Positions 24,721 to 39,972 are shown, counted from the stretch's first letter. The stretch is DNA of 64,000 nucleotides from Aselliscus stoliczkanus (GCA_033961575.1 CM066737.1:66236771-66300770), one strand, 5' to 3'. Notes: a model not told the origin generated them from the letters alone. Translations and numbers: made by a program.

Positions 24721-24858
24721 GGGCTGGCCAAGTGGCTCAGTTGGTTAAGACCTCGCTCAAGAGTGTGAGCTCTGAGCATCAGGGTCCCCGGTTCGATTTC
24801 CAGCCTGAGCTGAGCTGCCAACAGGTGGCAGAAATGGCTCAGAAAAAAAAAAAAATAA
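24721..24858 (+). mobile_element. tRNA-derived SINE type B
   Basis: The head is GGGCTGGCCAAGTGGCTCAG with box B GGTTCGATTTC. The tail contains GCCAACAGGTGGCAGAAATG and a poly(A). The perfect target duplication AAAGAATATTATTCTA lies at 24705-24720 and 24859-24874. Type B differs from type A after box B, so it is a separate family or subfamily. Confidence 0.95.
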
Positions 24859-24989
24859 AAAGAATATTATTCTAATCAATATGAAACAATATGAAAGAAT
24901 ATTAGCAAGAAGAATGTATAGATATTTGATAGAACAAGAAATATTTTGGTCAAGACACATTTGAATAAATGCCAAATCTTATTAGTAAT

Positions 24990-25435
24990 CGGAAGATGAA
25001 AATTTTTTTTTTAAATTGAGAATATGTACTTATTCAATTAATAAAACATTTTTAAATCTGACAATACTAAGTTGTTAAATAAAATGTGGATCAATAAAAT
25101 AACTTATGGGGTATAAATTGCTACAAGCATTATAGAAAATAATTTAGCATTCATATATAAAGCTTAATGTGCCCATATCCTATGAGCTAACAATATTATT
25201 CCTATATACTAATGAAGTATGTGTACTGAGAAACATGTGCAACAGTATTCATAGAACCATTATTCATTGCAGCAATAAATTGAAAAATAACTAAGTATCC
25301 ATTTTGAAATCTTGTAGAGGAATATTGAAATAGTGAAAATAAATGAAAGCAAGGCTTTCTAATTTTTATGGCATTCAGAAACAAAAATATATTTTTTGGG
25401 TGGGTGTGGCTGTGTGTGTTTGTATGTATAATTAA
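24990..25435 (+). mobile_element. Old L1 3' fragment, plus strand
   Basis: Diverged similarity to the ORF2 end of ancient L1s, for example CAACAGTATTCATAGAACC and TTCATTGCAGCAATAAATTG. It has no intact reading frame. Confidence 0.55.
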
Positions 25436-25825
25436 AATGTAGTAGAATGAGAAAGAATTCAATATGGCAGAGTAGATAAGTGCGGTGCTTGCCTCCTCCA
25501 ATGACCACATTAAAATTACAACTAAATTATACAACAGTAAACCTGGAAAACCATCTGAAGTCTAGCAAAACAGAAGATTTATAACTAAGAATAAAAATAA
25601 AAAGTCACATTGAGACTGGTAGGAGGGGTTCAGACACAGAATGGGCCGGCCCCATACCTGTTGTGGTAGCTGAGAATTGGGCGGGGTATCTTGGCTGCAG
25701 AGGTCCTTCCCCATGCAGGAGCAAGGGACCCCAGCCCCACACCAGGCTCCCCAGCCCAGAGGAATTGTGCCAGGAAGAGGAGCCTCTACAACATCTGACT
25801 GAAAAACAGTGGGGATTCTGACAAT

Positions 25826-26300
25826 TTGGGTAAGACAGAAGGCTGTGGGAAACCCAGACATCCTCTTAAAGGATCCCCACATGGGCTCACTCACTCACAG
25901 GAAATACTTATATCAGACAAAATAGACTTAAAAACAAAGACTATAATAAGAAGGACATTTCATAATGATAAAGGGATCAATCCAACAAGAGGATCTATCT
26001 CTTGCAAACATGTATGCACCCCATGCATAAAGCAAATATTAACTGACATAAAGGGAGAGATGGACAATAATATAGTCTTAGTAGGAGAATTTAACACCCC
26101 ACTGACATCAAGGGATACATTTTCCAGACAGAAAATAAACAAAGAAACAGTGGCCTTAAATGACACCCTAGACAGATTGACTTAATTGATATTTTTAGAG
26201 TAATTCATGCCAAAGCCATAGAATCCACATTTTCAAATACACATGGAACATTTTTCAAAGGTAGACCACATGTTAGGCCACAAAACAAGTCTCAACAAGT
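25826..26300 (+). pseudogene. L1 ORF2 endonuclease fragment
   Basis: Open stretch whose downstream part reads LISDKIDLKTK, then VGEFNTPLTSRDTFSRQKIN and ALNDTLDRLT, the L1 endonuclease core. The first residues of the open stretch come from the 5'UTR, so the fusion is a deletion by-product and not a natural start. It stops at about 26185, with further endonuclease sequence downstream in another frame. Confidence 0.85.
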
Positions 26301-26302
26301 TT

Positions 26303-26610
26303 AATTTCACTGTGTTAATTGATTTCAAGTTTGTTCTCCAAAGTGTGTCAAAAATCCACAGAAAATAATTACAGCATTTATTTTTTAAGTAAATACAATT
26401 AAGGTGCTGCATTTTATTAAAATAAATGATTACTTTAAGGTATAAAAAATTCCTATTGTTATTCATTCTTGAAAAACACAAAGATATAGAAAAATGTACA
26501 TTTGCTTTCCTAAACTTCCTTTCTGGAACACTGAGCTCGTGGTGTAAAGTAGAACACCACAGTCAGCGGCATGGAAATATCATTCAACTATAAACGAATG
26601 TCGCAGCGAA
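26303..26610. other. Unidentified ~305-bp insertion in L1 ORF2
   Basis: The L1 reads continuously up to AACAAGTTT at 26302 and resumes with AAGTTTAAGAAGACTG at 26611. The bases between match no L1 part I know. On the minus strand they contain AATAAA-like signals (near 26400-26420) and look like an mRNA 3' end. A short repeat (AAGTTTA) at both edges fits a target duplication. The source is unknown. Confidence 0.55.
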
Positions 26611-26639
26611 AAGTTTAAGAAGACTGAAATCATATCAAG

Positions 26640-29929
<3,290 letters not shown>

Positions 29930-29946
29930 AAAATATCTATATTACC

Positions 29947-30257
29947 CCAAGCAATATACAGATTCAATGCAATCCCTATCAAAATATCAATGGCATTTTT
30001 CACAGAACTAGAACAAATAATCTAAAAATGTATATGGACACAAAAGACCCTGAATAGCCACAGCAATCTTGGGAAACAAGAGCAAAATTGGAGGTATCAC
30101 ACTGCCTTATCAAACTAAACTACAAGGGTATAGTAATCAAAACAGCATGCTACTAGCATAAAAACAGACACACAGATCAATGGAACAGAATAGAGAGCCC
30201 ACAATAAACCCACTTGTATATGTTCATTTAATATATGACAAAGGAGGCAAGAACATA
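29947..30257 (+). mobile_element. L1 ORF2 continuation after the RPL4 insertion
   Basis: GCAATATACAGATTCAATGC and ATCAATGGAACAGAATAGAG are standard L1 ORF2 landmarks. They prove that the sequence left of 28510 and right of 29946 was once continuous. Confidence 0.92.
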
Positions 30258-30825
30258 TGAGGTCAGACAATTAAGTTGGAGAACTCATCCTAGAAAAAGT
30301 GCTACATAACTCATTGCTGAATATCATTACGGTCACCTTTGAAGTACTCCCTTTGGGAAGTTATGCACTAACACCAGTGCCTAGTCCACCCTTCAAAGCA
30401 ATTTTGGAACTCTTTTTCTGGAATGGCCATCAGAGCTGTTGTCATATTAGCCTTGATGTCCTGAATGTCGCCAAAATGTCTTCCTTTCAATATTTCCTTT
30501 ATCTTCAGCTGGAGAAAGAAGTCATTGGGGGCCAGTTCAGGTGAGTAGGGAGATGTGTTCCAATACAGTTATTTGTTTACTGGCTAAAAACTTCCTCACA
30601 GTGCCATGTGAGCTGGTGAATTATCGTGATGCAAGAGCCATGGATTGTTGGTGAAAAGTTCAGGTCATCTAACTTTTTCATGCAGCCTTTTCAGTACTTC
30701 CAACTAGTAAACTTGGTTAACTGTTTGTCTAGTTGGTACAAATTCATAATGAATAATCCCTCTGATATCAAAAAAGATTAGCAACATCATTGCAACAAGT
30801 TCATGAACTTAATTGTCCAACCTCT
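30258..30825 (-). mobile_element. Internally deleted mariner (MITE), 568 bp
   Basis: TA at 30256-30257 and 30826-30827 flanks terminal repeats TGAGGTCAGACAATTAAG and its inverse. The inside is the reverse complement of the 3' half of the mariner at 13831. It keeps the PPYSPDL region but has lost about 715 bases of the 5' half. The copy at 55314 has the same structure. It inserted into the plus-strand L1. Confidence 0.92.
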
Positions 30826-30959
30826 TATGGGGAATCTGAAGAACAAAATAAATGAACGAACAAAACTGAAAGAGATTCATAGATACAGAGAACAAAATGA
30901 TGGTTGCCAGAGGGTAGGGGTGCCTGAGAATGTTGAAAAGGTGAAGGGATTAAGAGGGA

Positions 30960-31928
30960 CTTCCCATAAAATGGCACAATAGACAGATGCTGTGCTAACT
31001 GCCTCCCAGGATCACACCAAAATTACAGCATTCAACCCTGGAGGAACAGAACCACTAAACGAAGAACTTAAAGAGGAAGCTGCGTCGGGTCTGGTAGGGC
31101 GGGCAGAGACGAGAGAGGGCGAGCCGCGTGAGGGAAGCCCCAGCCGTGGGAAGCTTGTCTGGTTGGGGGAGAGACCCTCCAGCTGCACACCAAGCTCACC
31201 AGCCCAGAGCTCCTTTGCTGGGAAGAGAAGTTCTAAGATAGCTGGCAGTAAATTAGTAAGGACTCTCTTTGCCCAGCTCGGTGAGGCTAGGAGCGGCTGG
31301 AGAATCAGTGGGGCCAGCGCCCGGGCTTGCTCACCGGTGAACACTTACCTGGTTCCTCATGGAGGGAGAAGCTGTGGGAGCCGGGAGCCTGTAGGGACGG
31401 ACTGAACTGAGCACCTTCGGTGCAAAGGCTGGAGGTTTTTGAACTGTTGTTCTTGTGGTGTGGAGCCGGCATGCGAGTGGTGTAGGGAGGGCGCCGTTTT
31501 GTCAGGCTTGGGCCCTCCCATGAAGGATCAGGTCCAAGACCTCATTGGTCTGGTGGAATTGGCGCAGAAGTACGTGTGTGCGAGCGTGAGCCTGCGGCCT
31601 TGGATCCCCACCCTCTGCCCGGCTTATACTGCGTTGCCAGGGAAATGCAGGGCGGGTGCCCTCCGGCTCCAACAGGCTGCTCACTGAGACGCAGGAGTGC
31701 GCAAGCTGCCTCGGGTCCCCGCTCTCCACACTGCACTTGCAGAGTTGCCAGGCTGGTGACTGGTTTTCGGGCTGCTCGGCCTGATCTGTGAGCGGCTGAT
31801 TGGGACAGGCTGAAACTGGGAGTTTTCCTGGGAGTGTTGGGCCGTGAGCTGTGTGCCTGTGTGATCCAGCCAGGGCTCTCCTGGTGATCTATCTAATACA
31901 TCAAAGCAATCCCAGAGCGACAGCCAGA
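30960..31928 (+). promoter_or_regulatory. L1 5'UTR, CpG-rich internal promoter region
   Basis: Unlike the AT-rich surroundings, this stretch is GC-rich with many CG dinucleotides, most clearly at 31080-31160 and 31560-31760. L1 5'UTRs carry an internal RNA polymerase II promoter and are usual methylation targets. Activity of this copy is not shown. Confidence 0.7.
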
Positions 31929-32805
31929 ATGGGGAAACAAAGAAACATGTCACAAGTAAAAGATCAGAAGAAACCTCCAGAAATGGAACCAAATGAAACA
32001 GAGGGATCCAACCTTTCAGAGACAGAGTTTAGAACACTGATGATAAGAATGTTTAAGGAACTTAGCGAGGACATAAAGAAGGATAGGGAAACCATAAAAA
32101 ACAACCTGTTAGAAGAAAAGAATACAATAACTGAAATGAAGAACACACTCGAAGGAATCACCAGTAGAGTAGATGAAGCAGAGGAGCGGATCAGCGATTT
32201 GGAAGATAAAATAGCAGAACTCACCCAGTTGGCACAGCAAAAAGACCAAAGAATAAAAAACAATGAAAATAGTTTAAGAGCCCTATGGGACAAGAGGAAG
32301 CCCAACCACCTTTGACTCAAAGGACTACCAGAAGGAGAAGAGAAGAGAAGAAGCAAGGGGTCGAAAATGTATTTGAAAAAATAATGACTGAAAACTTCCC
32401 TACCCTGGTGAAGGAAATCAACATACATGCCCAGGAAGTGCAGAGGGTTCCAAACAAGCTGAACCCAAACAGGTCCACACCAAGACACATCATAGTGAAA
32501 ATGGCAAAGGTTAAAGACAGAGACAGAATCCTAGAGGCAGCAAGGGAAAGACAGCAGGTAACATACAAAGGAACTCCTATTAGACTAACAGCTGACTTGT
32601 CTACAGAAACTCTGAAGGCCAGAAGGGAGTGACACGAGATATTCAAAGTGACACAAAATTAAGGCCTACAACCAAGATTGCTCTACCCAGCATGGCTATC
32701 ACTTAAAATTGAAGGAGAAATAAAGAGCTTCTCAGAAAAGAATAAGCTTAAGGAGTTCATTACCACCAAGCCAGCATTGCAAGAAATGTTAAAAGGGCTT
32801 TTTTA
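31929..32805 (+). pseudogene. L1 ORF1 (ORF1p) with one frameshift and one stop
   Basis: The start MGKQRNMSQVKDQKK follows the 5'UTR directly. Residues about 60-115 form a coiled coil with heptad spacing (MKNTLEGITSRVDEAEERIS onward), the trimerisation region. A frameshift near 32290-32315 moves the reading to the frame carrying the RNA-recognition part (MTENFPTLVKEINIHAQEV, RSTPRHIIVKMAKVKDRDRI) and the C-terminal domain. A TGA at 32630-32632 replaces the tryptophan seen in the sister copy. The rest of the domain continues to about 32805. Expected full length is about 290 residues. ORF1p coats L1 RNA as a chaperone. Confidence 0.9.
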
Positions 32806-32877
32806 AACAAAAGAAAGGGGTAAACAAGCTAACCCAGAGAGACAATTTAAGAAGATTGAAGTCACATCAAGCAGATA

Positions 32878-33590
32878 TAAAGGAAAAACTGATGGTTGCT
32901 GGCTGGGAGGGAGTGGGGAAGAGGGAGAGGGGGAAGGGTTTGGACAGTGTATGTGGGACTACAATGTTGCCGCAGGAATATGAGTGCAGTTCTGGGAATG
33001 CAATTGATAATGTTGTGAAGAGACTATTATGTTGCGAGAAATAAGTCAGTCGGAGAGGACAGGTACCATGTGATCTCACTTGTGTGTGGAGTCTGAAGAG
33101 CTGAGTGAATGATCAACGTAAACAGACTCGTAGATGTAGAGGAAAAACTGAGGGTTGCTATTTGGGAGGGGGGTGGGGATGGGGGAAGGGGAAGGGATTA
33201 GACAGCATAAATAGACAACTACAATATTGTCACAGGGATATGAAACAGAGTTCGGGGAATATAATAATGTTGTAAAAATTTTGTGGCGTATCAGATAGTC
33301 ACATGTCTTGTTAGGGAGACCACTTCATGGATGGAGAAGAGGCTTGATCACTGCACTGTACACCTGAAGCTAGTGTTGTATAGTATTGTATGCCAACTGC
33401 AACTGAATATGTGGATGGTCACAGGATGTGGAGTATACTGTGGAGGGGAGTCAGGGGAGTTGTGATGGATATGTATGATATGGGGGGAAGTGGGGTGGCG
33501 AACTGGGGGAGGGGGGTTTTCACTTTGGGAGGTAAAGAGTATAACTATTGCATTGTGTTGTACACCTGAAACTAATAAAAAAAAAGAAAA
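32878..33590 (+). repeat. L1 3'UTR with an internal tandem duplication
   Basis: Two diverged units follow each other: 32880-33130 and 33140-33300. Each begins GGAAAAACTGA.GGTTGCT, followed by a G-rich run and a CTACAAT.TTG segment. A second G-rich tract follows at 33480-33520. G-runs are typical of L1 3'UTRs and may form quadruplexes. Confidence 0.75.
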
Positions 33591-33835
33591 AAGAAATAGA
33601 AATTGGTAGTTACAAAATTGTCACTAGAATGTAAAGTACAGTATAGAGAATATTGTCAATAATGTTGCAACAACTCTGTGTAGTGCCACGTGGGTACGAG
33701 ACTAATTGGGTGAATAACGTCATAAATTATGTATATGTCTAACCATTATGCTGTACACCTAAAACTAACATGAAATAATATTGAATGTCAACTATGTCTG
33801 AAAAAAACAAAATAAATAACTAAAAAATGCAATGG

Positions 33836-34269
33836 AATTACAAACTCAGGAATTTATGTTGTAGGTATCTGAAATGATCAATGCACATAGTGGGAGAAAA
33901 ATTATTTTCAATGTTCTAGTTATAATATTGGTAATAATTTTATGAGAGTTCATTATATTATATGTGGATAAATATTAAAACACCATGCATAGATTAACAG
34001 GCTGTCATTCCTGAGGAAAGCAGAATGCTTAATAAGATTCTGTATATCTGAGATCCATTTGAAGGTTGGAAGGTAAGCAATAACAATAAAAAGAAAATGA
34101 ATCGAAGGATGAAAATAAAGGCAAGGATTTGAATACCAGTGTCTGTCAAACTAGAATTTAAGGTTGAAAGTGCTGACATGATAAAACGCATGATTTATAA
34201 AGAAGATATAACAGTCATAAACATGTATGTATGTACCATCAACATACCAGCTAAATAAATGAAATGGAA
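33836..34269. other. Stretch with no recognised feature
   Basis: AT-rich sequence, no gene. The open stretch at 33994-34191 (minus) has no recognisable domain. Confidence 0.5.
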
Positions 34270-34692
34270 ATATTTAAAATATTAGGAAAACTTAATGAAA
34301 ATACTACATAGTGAAAGATTTTAAGACACTCAAATCAGGCATATCCATTAGGGAAAAAGAAAGAGGAACTGAATGATATAATTAGTCAAGTCAATGTAAT
34401 GAATATTATAGAATTTTATATAACTTGAATTATTCTCATTGTACATGTTTATATGAATTCATTGGTATAGTAATAAAAATATACCACTTTAAAATATATG
34501 ACTACCAATCATTTCTTTGTTGAGTCTCATTCAACCTTTAAAAGATTGGTAATAAAGTATTATCTAAACCATTCAAGGCCATGGATGGAAAGAACCCCAA
34601 TTCATGAAGCCAGTAGACCCTAATGTCCAAACCTGACAAAGATAGTATCAAAAGGAAACTATACACTAATCTTATTTAAGAATATAGGTGCC

Positions 34693-34906
34693 CTTTGGTA
34701 ACCATTAAACTATTGTCTATGTAAAGGGGGAGGGAGGTGGTAGATGAGGGTAAATGGGATCAAATATATGGTGATGGGAAGAGAACTGACTCTGGGTGGT
34801 AAACACACAATGTGATATATAGATGATGTATTAAAGAATCATATACTTGAAAACTATGTGACTTTACTAACCATTGTAATTCCAATAAAATTTAATTAAA
34901 AAATTT
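34693..34906 (+). mobile_element. 5'-truncated L1 tail, 214 bp
   Basis: Ends CCAATAAAATTTAATTAAAA, the 3' end of the same L1 subfamily seen at 53135 and, reversed, at 22560 and 36360. The target duplication TATAGGTGCC lies at 34683-34692 and 34907-34916. Strong 5' truncation is the usual outcome of L1 insertion. Confidence 0.92.
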
Positions 34907-35641
34907 ATATAGGTGCCAAAGTTGTAAATTAAATATTAGAATATATTTAAGTATAAACAAAATTATGGCCAAACAAATTTAATTCTAGAAGTATCGGGAT
35001 TCCTCAATATCAAGAAGTCTGTGAATATATTTAATTACCACAACAAATTAAAGGAAAAATGTGATTATGTCACATATCAAATATACATATTTGATAAAAT
35101 TAAGCATTTCTCTTCCTTATAAAGACCTGACATATAACAGAAATAGGAAATAATTAAATATCAGAAAAAGTATTCATCAAACACCAACAGGAGAAATAAT
35201 TTTTCACGGTCAAATGGTGAAGCCACTTATATTAAAATAGTATAATGCGAAATATTATCATTATAAATTATAATACAGTGGGAAAAAGAGAAAGGAAATA
35301 TGAGTGCTTGTGCACATAATGGAAAAAGAAAAACAAAATATTCTTTTCCTGTATCATGAGACTATTAAAATACTAAAAGGGAATTTTTTTAATTTGCTGG
35401 TGTTTGATAAATACCTAGAGTTTAATGTTTTTTCTCTGTGCTAGAAATAACCAGCTATATATGGAAATCAAATAAATTATTCTATTTATAGTAACCATAA
35501 AAAATAAATATTGAAGAATAGATTTTACAAGAGATGTATGAGACCTATAAAAAGAATATTATAAAAAAAAATTTTTTAAAAAGAATATTATAAAATCTAA
35601 TTGGAAAACATGAGATCTGAATGAATGAAAATACATACTTT

Positions 35642-35795
35642 GAGGGCTGGCCGAGTTGCTCAGTTGGTTAAGAGCTTGCTCAAGAGTGGGAGCTCTGAGC
35701 CAAAGGGTTGCAGGTTAGAATCCCAGCCCAAGCTGAGCAGCTGCTAAGCTGCCAACAGGTGGCAAAATGGCTCAGCTAAAAAAAAAAAAGAAAAA
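35642..35795 (+). mobile_element. tRNA-derived SINE type B
   Basis: GAGGGCTGGCCGAGTTGCTC head, and a body with GCCAACAGGTGGCAAAATGG and poly(A). The target duplication AAAATACATACTTT lies at 35628-35641 and about 35796-35809. Confidence 0.95.
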
Positions 35796-36359
35796 AAAAT
35801 ACATACTTTACTCTTGGATGAAAAAACATCATAATTAAAATGTTAACTCTTAAAAGTTATTACATAAATGTTGTGTAATTCCATAAAATTCCAGAGTTTT
35901 GTTTGAATTTTGCAATATACTATTACAATTTATATGGACATATAAATGCTGAGTATAGAAAAGAAATCAGGAAAAAAATGAATAATGGTGCGGGTGGTTT
36001 AGCTTTATGATAGGGAAGAGTCAGATTAGTGAAAGAGTGAGGAGCCCAGAAATAAATCTATGAGTACATGGAAATTGAATCTATAAAAATAAATTGTTGC
36101 ATTTCAGTGGAGAAACTAATTTATTTAAATAAATGACCTTGGTACATCTGGAAGTAAAGAAATTTGGACTCCTACCTTATAAGATATGCAAAACTTAATA
36201 CTAACATATAATTACTTGAGTTTAAAGAATGCACTAGAAATTTACAGACAATTTAGCAAAGATGGGGTGGGCAAATATTTTTAGTGAAAAAAAGGAAATC
36301 CAGAAGTTTTGAAAAAAAATGATGGAGATATTTGACAGTATAAAACAAAAAAACTTTTT

Positions 36360-36578
36360 TAAAATTAAAGTTTATTGGGGTGACAATTGTCAGCAAAGTT
36401 ACATAGATTTGGGGTGTACAATTCTGTAATACATCATCTATATATCATATTGTGTGCTCACCACCCATGGTCTGTTCTTTTCATCACCATATATTTGATC
36501 CCCTTTACCCTCGTCTACCATCCACCCCAACACCTCACCCTCTGGTAACGACCAAACTATTGTCTGTGTCTATGAGTT
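36360..36578 (-). mobile_element. 5'-truncated L1 tail, minus strand
   Basis: It begins AATTAAAGTTTATTGGGGTG and ends within GTCTGTGTCTATGAGTTT. The target duplication AAAACAAAAAA.CTTTTT lies on both sides (about 36342-36359 and 36579-36596). Confidence 0.92.
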
Positions 36579-37859
36579 TAAAACAAAAAACTTTTTGTGG
36601 CAAAATACACATAAACAAAATCAATGAATACATAATATTTATCCTCTTGTTCACAGTTCTGTATGCATTGGGCCTGTTTGTACTTATAATGTATATGCTA
36701 GAAAAAGATGAATGTCAATAATATATAAGAAGACAAATAGCTGGCAAAAGATATAATTGGACAATATAGTGAAAATCAAAATGGACTAAACAGGTGAAAA
36801 TAAGCCTACGCTTTCCAGTAACCAGGGAAATGCCAATTAAAATTAAGGTAGCATTCTTCATCTACAATAGTGGCAAAAATAAGAAAATCTGTGCTAACAC
36901 CATTGCTAGTGGAAATGTGGGTGTAATGTACCTTCCTGTTTTGCTGATGTTAATGTAAATTGTTTAGGCCTTTAGGGAAAGCAATTTGGAAAATTCCTTT
37001 CCTTGTGGAAAATCTACTATAGTTATAAAATTACCAGTATGTAAGGATATTTGTAACACTGTAATACCTAAACAAACACACAACAACAACTAGAAAGAAT
37101 GGAAAATGATTGAAGAAAACATGGGTCATTCGTATAATGGAATATTATGCAGATGTTAAGATACTAAATATATTTATAACAATCTACTTGGAAGATTTTC
37201 TATAATGTGATATTGAGGTAAATGAGATGAATTGAAATTTACATGATTAATTTAGATAAACCAATTAGTGAAATCCTATAAATGCAAATATGCATGTATA
37301 AGTTTGTTTATTATTTTATAAAAATGGAGAAAAGTATAGATGATGTATCAGGTTGTAAGCATTGGTTATCTAGGGTTGGGGTCAGGTTATAAAGCAGGCT
37401 GGAAGAAAGTAGAGAGAGGAAGAGGAGAAAGGAAAACGAAAGAGAATATTTACAGTAGAACTCTGAGCACATGAATAACTAACTATAAAGTGCAGAACTC
37501 AGAAGTAAAAGGAAAAGGAAAGCAGACAACAACTATATGGAACAAATCTAGTGTGAGACGCACAGAGGAGGATTTTGAACTAATTTTTTAACCCAGTCAT
37601 TAAGAGATATTACCTGTTTTCTAGGCAAAGTGAATTGGGGATCAATGTTAACACCCACTGTGCACCACTTGTGTTTAGTTTTGTATATTATAAATTGTAT
37701 AACTTTCTCATTAGAAAGAAACAGTTCTAGAAGAAAATTAGTGACTTAGATACAACTAAATTTGACTATTTTTCAGATTATGCTGATACTATAACAAATA
37801 TGTCAATGTTATTTTTTCATTTTGATGATATTGAATAGCATTGATGCTTTTCTCACTTT

Positions 37860-38230
37860 TAAATATTTATTTTAAACTTTATATACAGTAAAATTCACAC
37901 ATTTTAATGTACAGTTTTATGAATACAGATAAATGCATAGTTGTGTAACCACCTCCACAATAAAGGTACAGAACAGTTCCATCACTCCTGAAAAATACTC
38001 TCATACTGTCCTTTTGTCACACCTTTCCCTCTAATCCCTAGCTCCTGGCCACTGAGCTGTTCTTTTTCCCCTCAGTTTTGCCTTTTAAGGGCTGTCATAT
38101 AAATGATATCCTTTTGAATCTGATTTCTTTCACTAGGCAAAATGAATTTGAGATTCATCCAAGTCACACCATGTATTAATAGCTTGCTGCATTAATAGCT
38201 GTGTAATAAAGTATATTTATAAAGAATTAT
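37860..38230 (-). mobile_element. Old L1 3'UTR fragment, minus strand
   Basis: Similarity to ancient L1 3' regions: AACCACCTCCACAATAAAGG, CCTGGCCACTGAGCTG and GGCAAAATGAATTTGAGATTC. Non-coding. Confidence 0.6.
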
Positions 38231-38520
38231 TAGCTCAATATATTGACTTGCCATGGAAACTCTTGACTGCATGAGGTAACAAGTTCAGATCACTGAAAAT
38301 ATTTAAGGAATACATATTTACTTTAAGTAATATAAAACTAAAACATTTAAAACTTGAAGAATTATTCTATACACTTGAAATAACATGTTACACAAAGTAA
38401 TTTATCACTTTATCAACATTCACAGCAGCTTCATGTATTCCAGAAATGTTCCCTGAGCATGTACTTTATAATAAGTACTGTGCTGCGTGTTAGTGATGCA
38501 AATATTAAAAAGACATGAGG

Positions 38521-38972
38521 GCCGGCCGAGTGGCACGGTGGTTAAGCGCTGGCTTGGGAGGCCAGCGGCCCCAATTCGGGTCCCACATGGGGGCCAGTGA
38601 CACTGCCCTCTACAGCTAAGGTGGTGAATAACAGCTCCACCTGGAGCTGGGCTGCTGTGAGTCCCTGGGATGGCATAGCTGCAGCGCCTGCTACAGTGGG
38701 CTGCCACAGGCTACAGTGAGTGGCTGGCAGCCAGCGTGAGTGGCTGGCAGCTGGTGTTGAGCTGCCAAGAGCCACTATGAGCGGCCGTCTTGAGGCCGGC
38801 GACCGATCTGACTCACCCAGGAAGAGCACAATGATGATACCAACATGGGCCAGTGAAGCAACGTCCTCCACAATCAGACTAAAGAACAAAAGGACAGCAA
38901 CTTGTCTGTTCCCCTTCCCCGGTTCCCCAGCACTGTTCTCCTCCCCCAATTCCCCAATTTAAAAAATCTTAA
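38521..38972 (+). mobile_element. Long tRNA-derived SINE (type C), ~450 bp
   Basis: Type-A-like head (38521-38612) followed by about 350 bases shared with the reverse copy at 23606-24016. These include TGAGCGGCCGTCTTGAGG, ACCAACATGGGCCAGTG and CCCCAATTCCCCAATTT before the A-rich tail. The target duplication AAAAGACATGA / AAAAGACGTGA flanks it (38509-38519 and about 38974-38984). Plus- and minus-strand open frames through it are by-products of its GC content. Confidence 0.9.
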
Positions 38973-38984
38973 AAAAAAGACGTG

Positions 38985-39477
38985 ATCCTTGTCCCAAGAC
39001 AATTTTATGTAGTAAGGAAGGCAAACCAACCAAATCAAACCAAGAATAAATAAACGAGGTATTATTATGATGCTAATGGTGGTAGCTTTTTGAGGCCCTT
39101 ACTTAAGGCAGTGGCAATGGATATAAAGAGCAGAGAATGGGTACAAGAGATATTTAAAGAATTAGTGATCAAATGAGAGATCGAAGGAGCAGGGAAGACT
39201 TTAGAATGACTTTTAGGTTTTAATCTTGGGGAAAGTTGTATATGTTTGTGTCATCTACTAAAATATGGAATAAACAGAAATACTGAGCCAGACTTATGAT
39301 TTCTGATAAGATGGTGAATTAACATAGGATGCAGACTCTGTAACCCGAATTCAATGCTGGAGTTGGTACAGAAGCAATAGGTCTGTTGATTGACTTTGAA
39401 ACTGATGGACTCTGAACCTAAGACAACTATGAGAAATGTGTGGATAAATAGAAGATTGTTGAGTTCCAGTGTTTGCC

Positions 39478-39513
<36 letters not shown>

Positions 39514-39972
39514 GGTTGGTGGATGATAGTAGCCTAGATCAATCGGGGGCTGAATGATGCAGTCAGGAACATCATTGCTTTTCCTATGATCACTGCAATC
39601 ATGGGAAATTATTAGTGCTAGGCAGAGATGAATGGGAATTTTCGGTAAAGAACAGGAGCACAGCTGGACTGGGGAGAAGCTAATTGGTTCAAGCCTCTAT
39701 GCATTTCCTCCCCAGACCCCCCACCTTTGAGAAACGATATTGGAAAACTTACAAAATTGATGGGAAAAAGTAAACATATGTATTATATTTAATAACTTAG
39801 GGACAATGAGGTAATCTTCCCAAATTTAAAAAATAAGGAAATAAAGAGTGGAAAAGAAAAATAAAAGTTAAAAATAATAAATTCATATCATAAATTAAGA
39901 TGGTAGAAATGCCCTAACATAACAGTAATTACCACCAAGTAAATGAATGGGATAAAATCAACAATAAAATAC
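38985..39972. other. Stretch with no gene; GT microsatellite at 39478-39516
   Basis: A (GT)n tract followed by GTGGGTGG units is visible. I recognise nothing else. Confidence 0.55.

Larger units (their letters stand above)
30960..33590 (+). mobile_element. ORF1-only L1 (HAL1-like), plus strand, ~2.6 kb
   Basis: 5'UTR at 30960-31928 (GC- and CpG-rich, beginning near AAAATGGCACAATAGAC), ORF1 at 31929-32805, a short endonuclease remnant at 32848-32872, then 3'UTR to a poly(A) at about 33590. Reverse transcriptase is absent. The junction where the ORF2 remnant meets the 3'UTR (near 32872) is shared with the copy at 47825-51153. It inserted into the 3'UTR of the older host L1, which resumes at 33595. 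Confidence 0.88.
34270..37350 (+). mobile_element. Ancient L1/HAL1 body, plus strand, diverged
   Basis: Weak similarity to L1 ORF2 and 3' end runs through the stretch: GACCCTAATGTCCAAACCTG near 34616, CCAGTAACCAGGGAAATGCC near 36815 and CGTATAATGGAATATTATGC near 37132. It is interrupted by short L1 tails at 34693 and 36360 and a SINE at 35642. No reading frame is intact. Confidence 0.65.

Noticed and set aside
30992..31405. GC-rich open frame of 137 codons that could be read as a first exon
   Set aside because: It lies within the L1 5'UTR, has a counterpart on the opposite strand in the copy at 47825-51153, and matches no protein family.
38542..38949. 135-codon minus-strand open frame
   Set aside because: It runs along the long SINE and is explained by its GC-rich body. 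A similar frame appears in the copy at 23606-24016.
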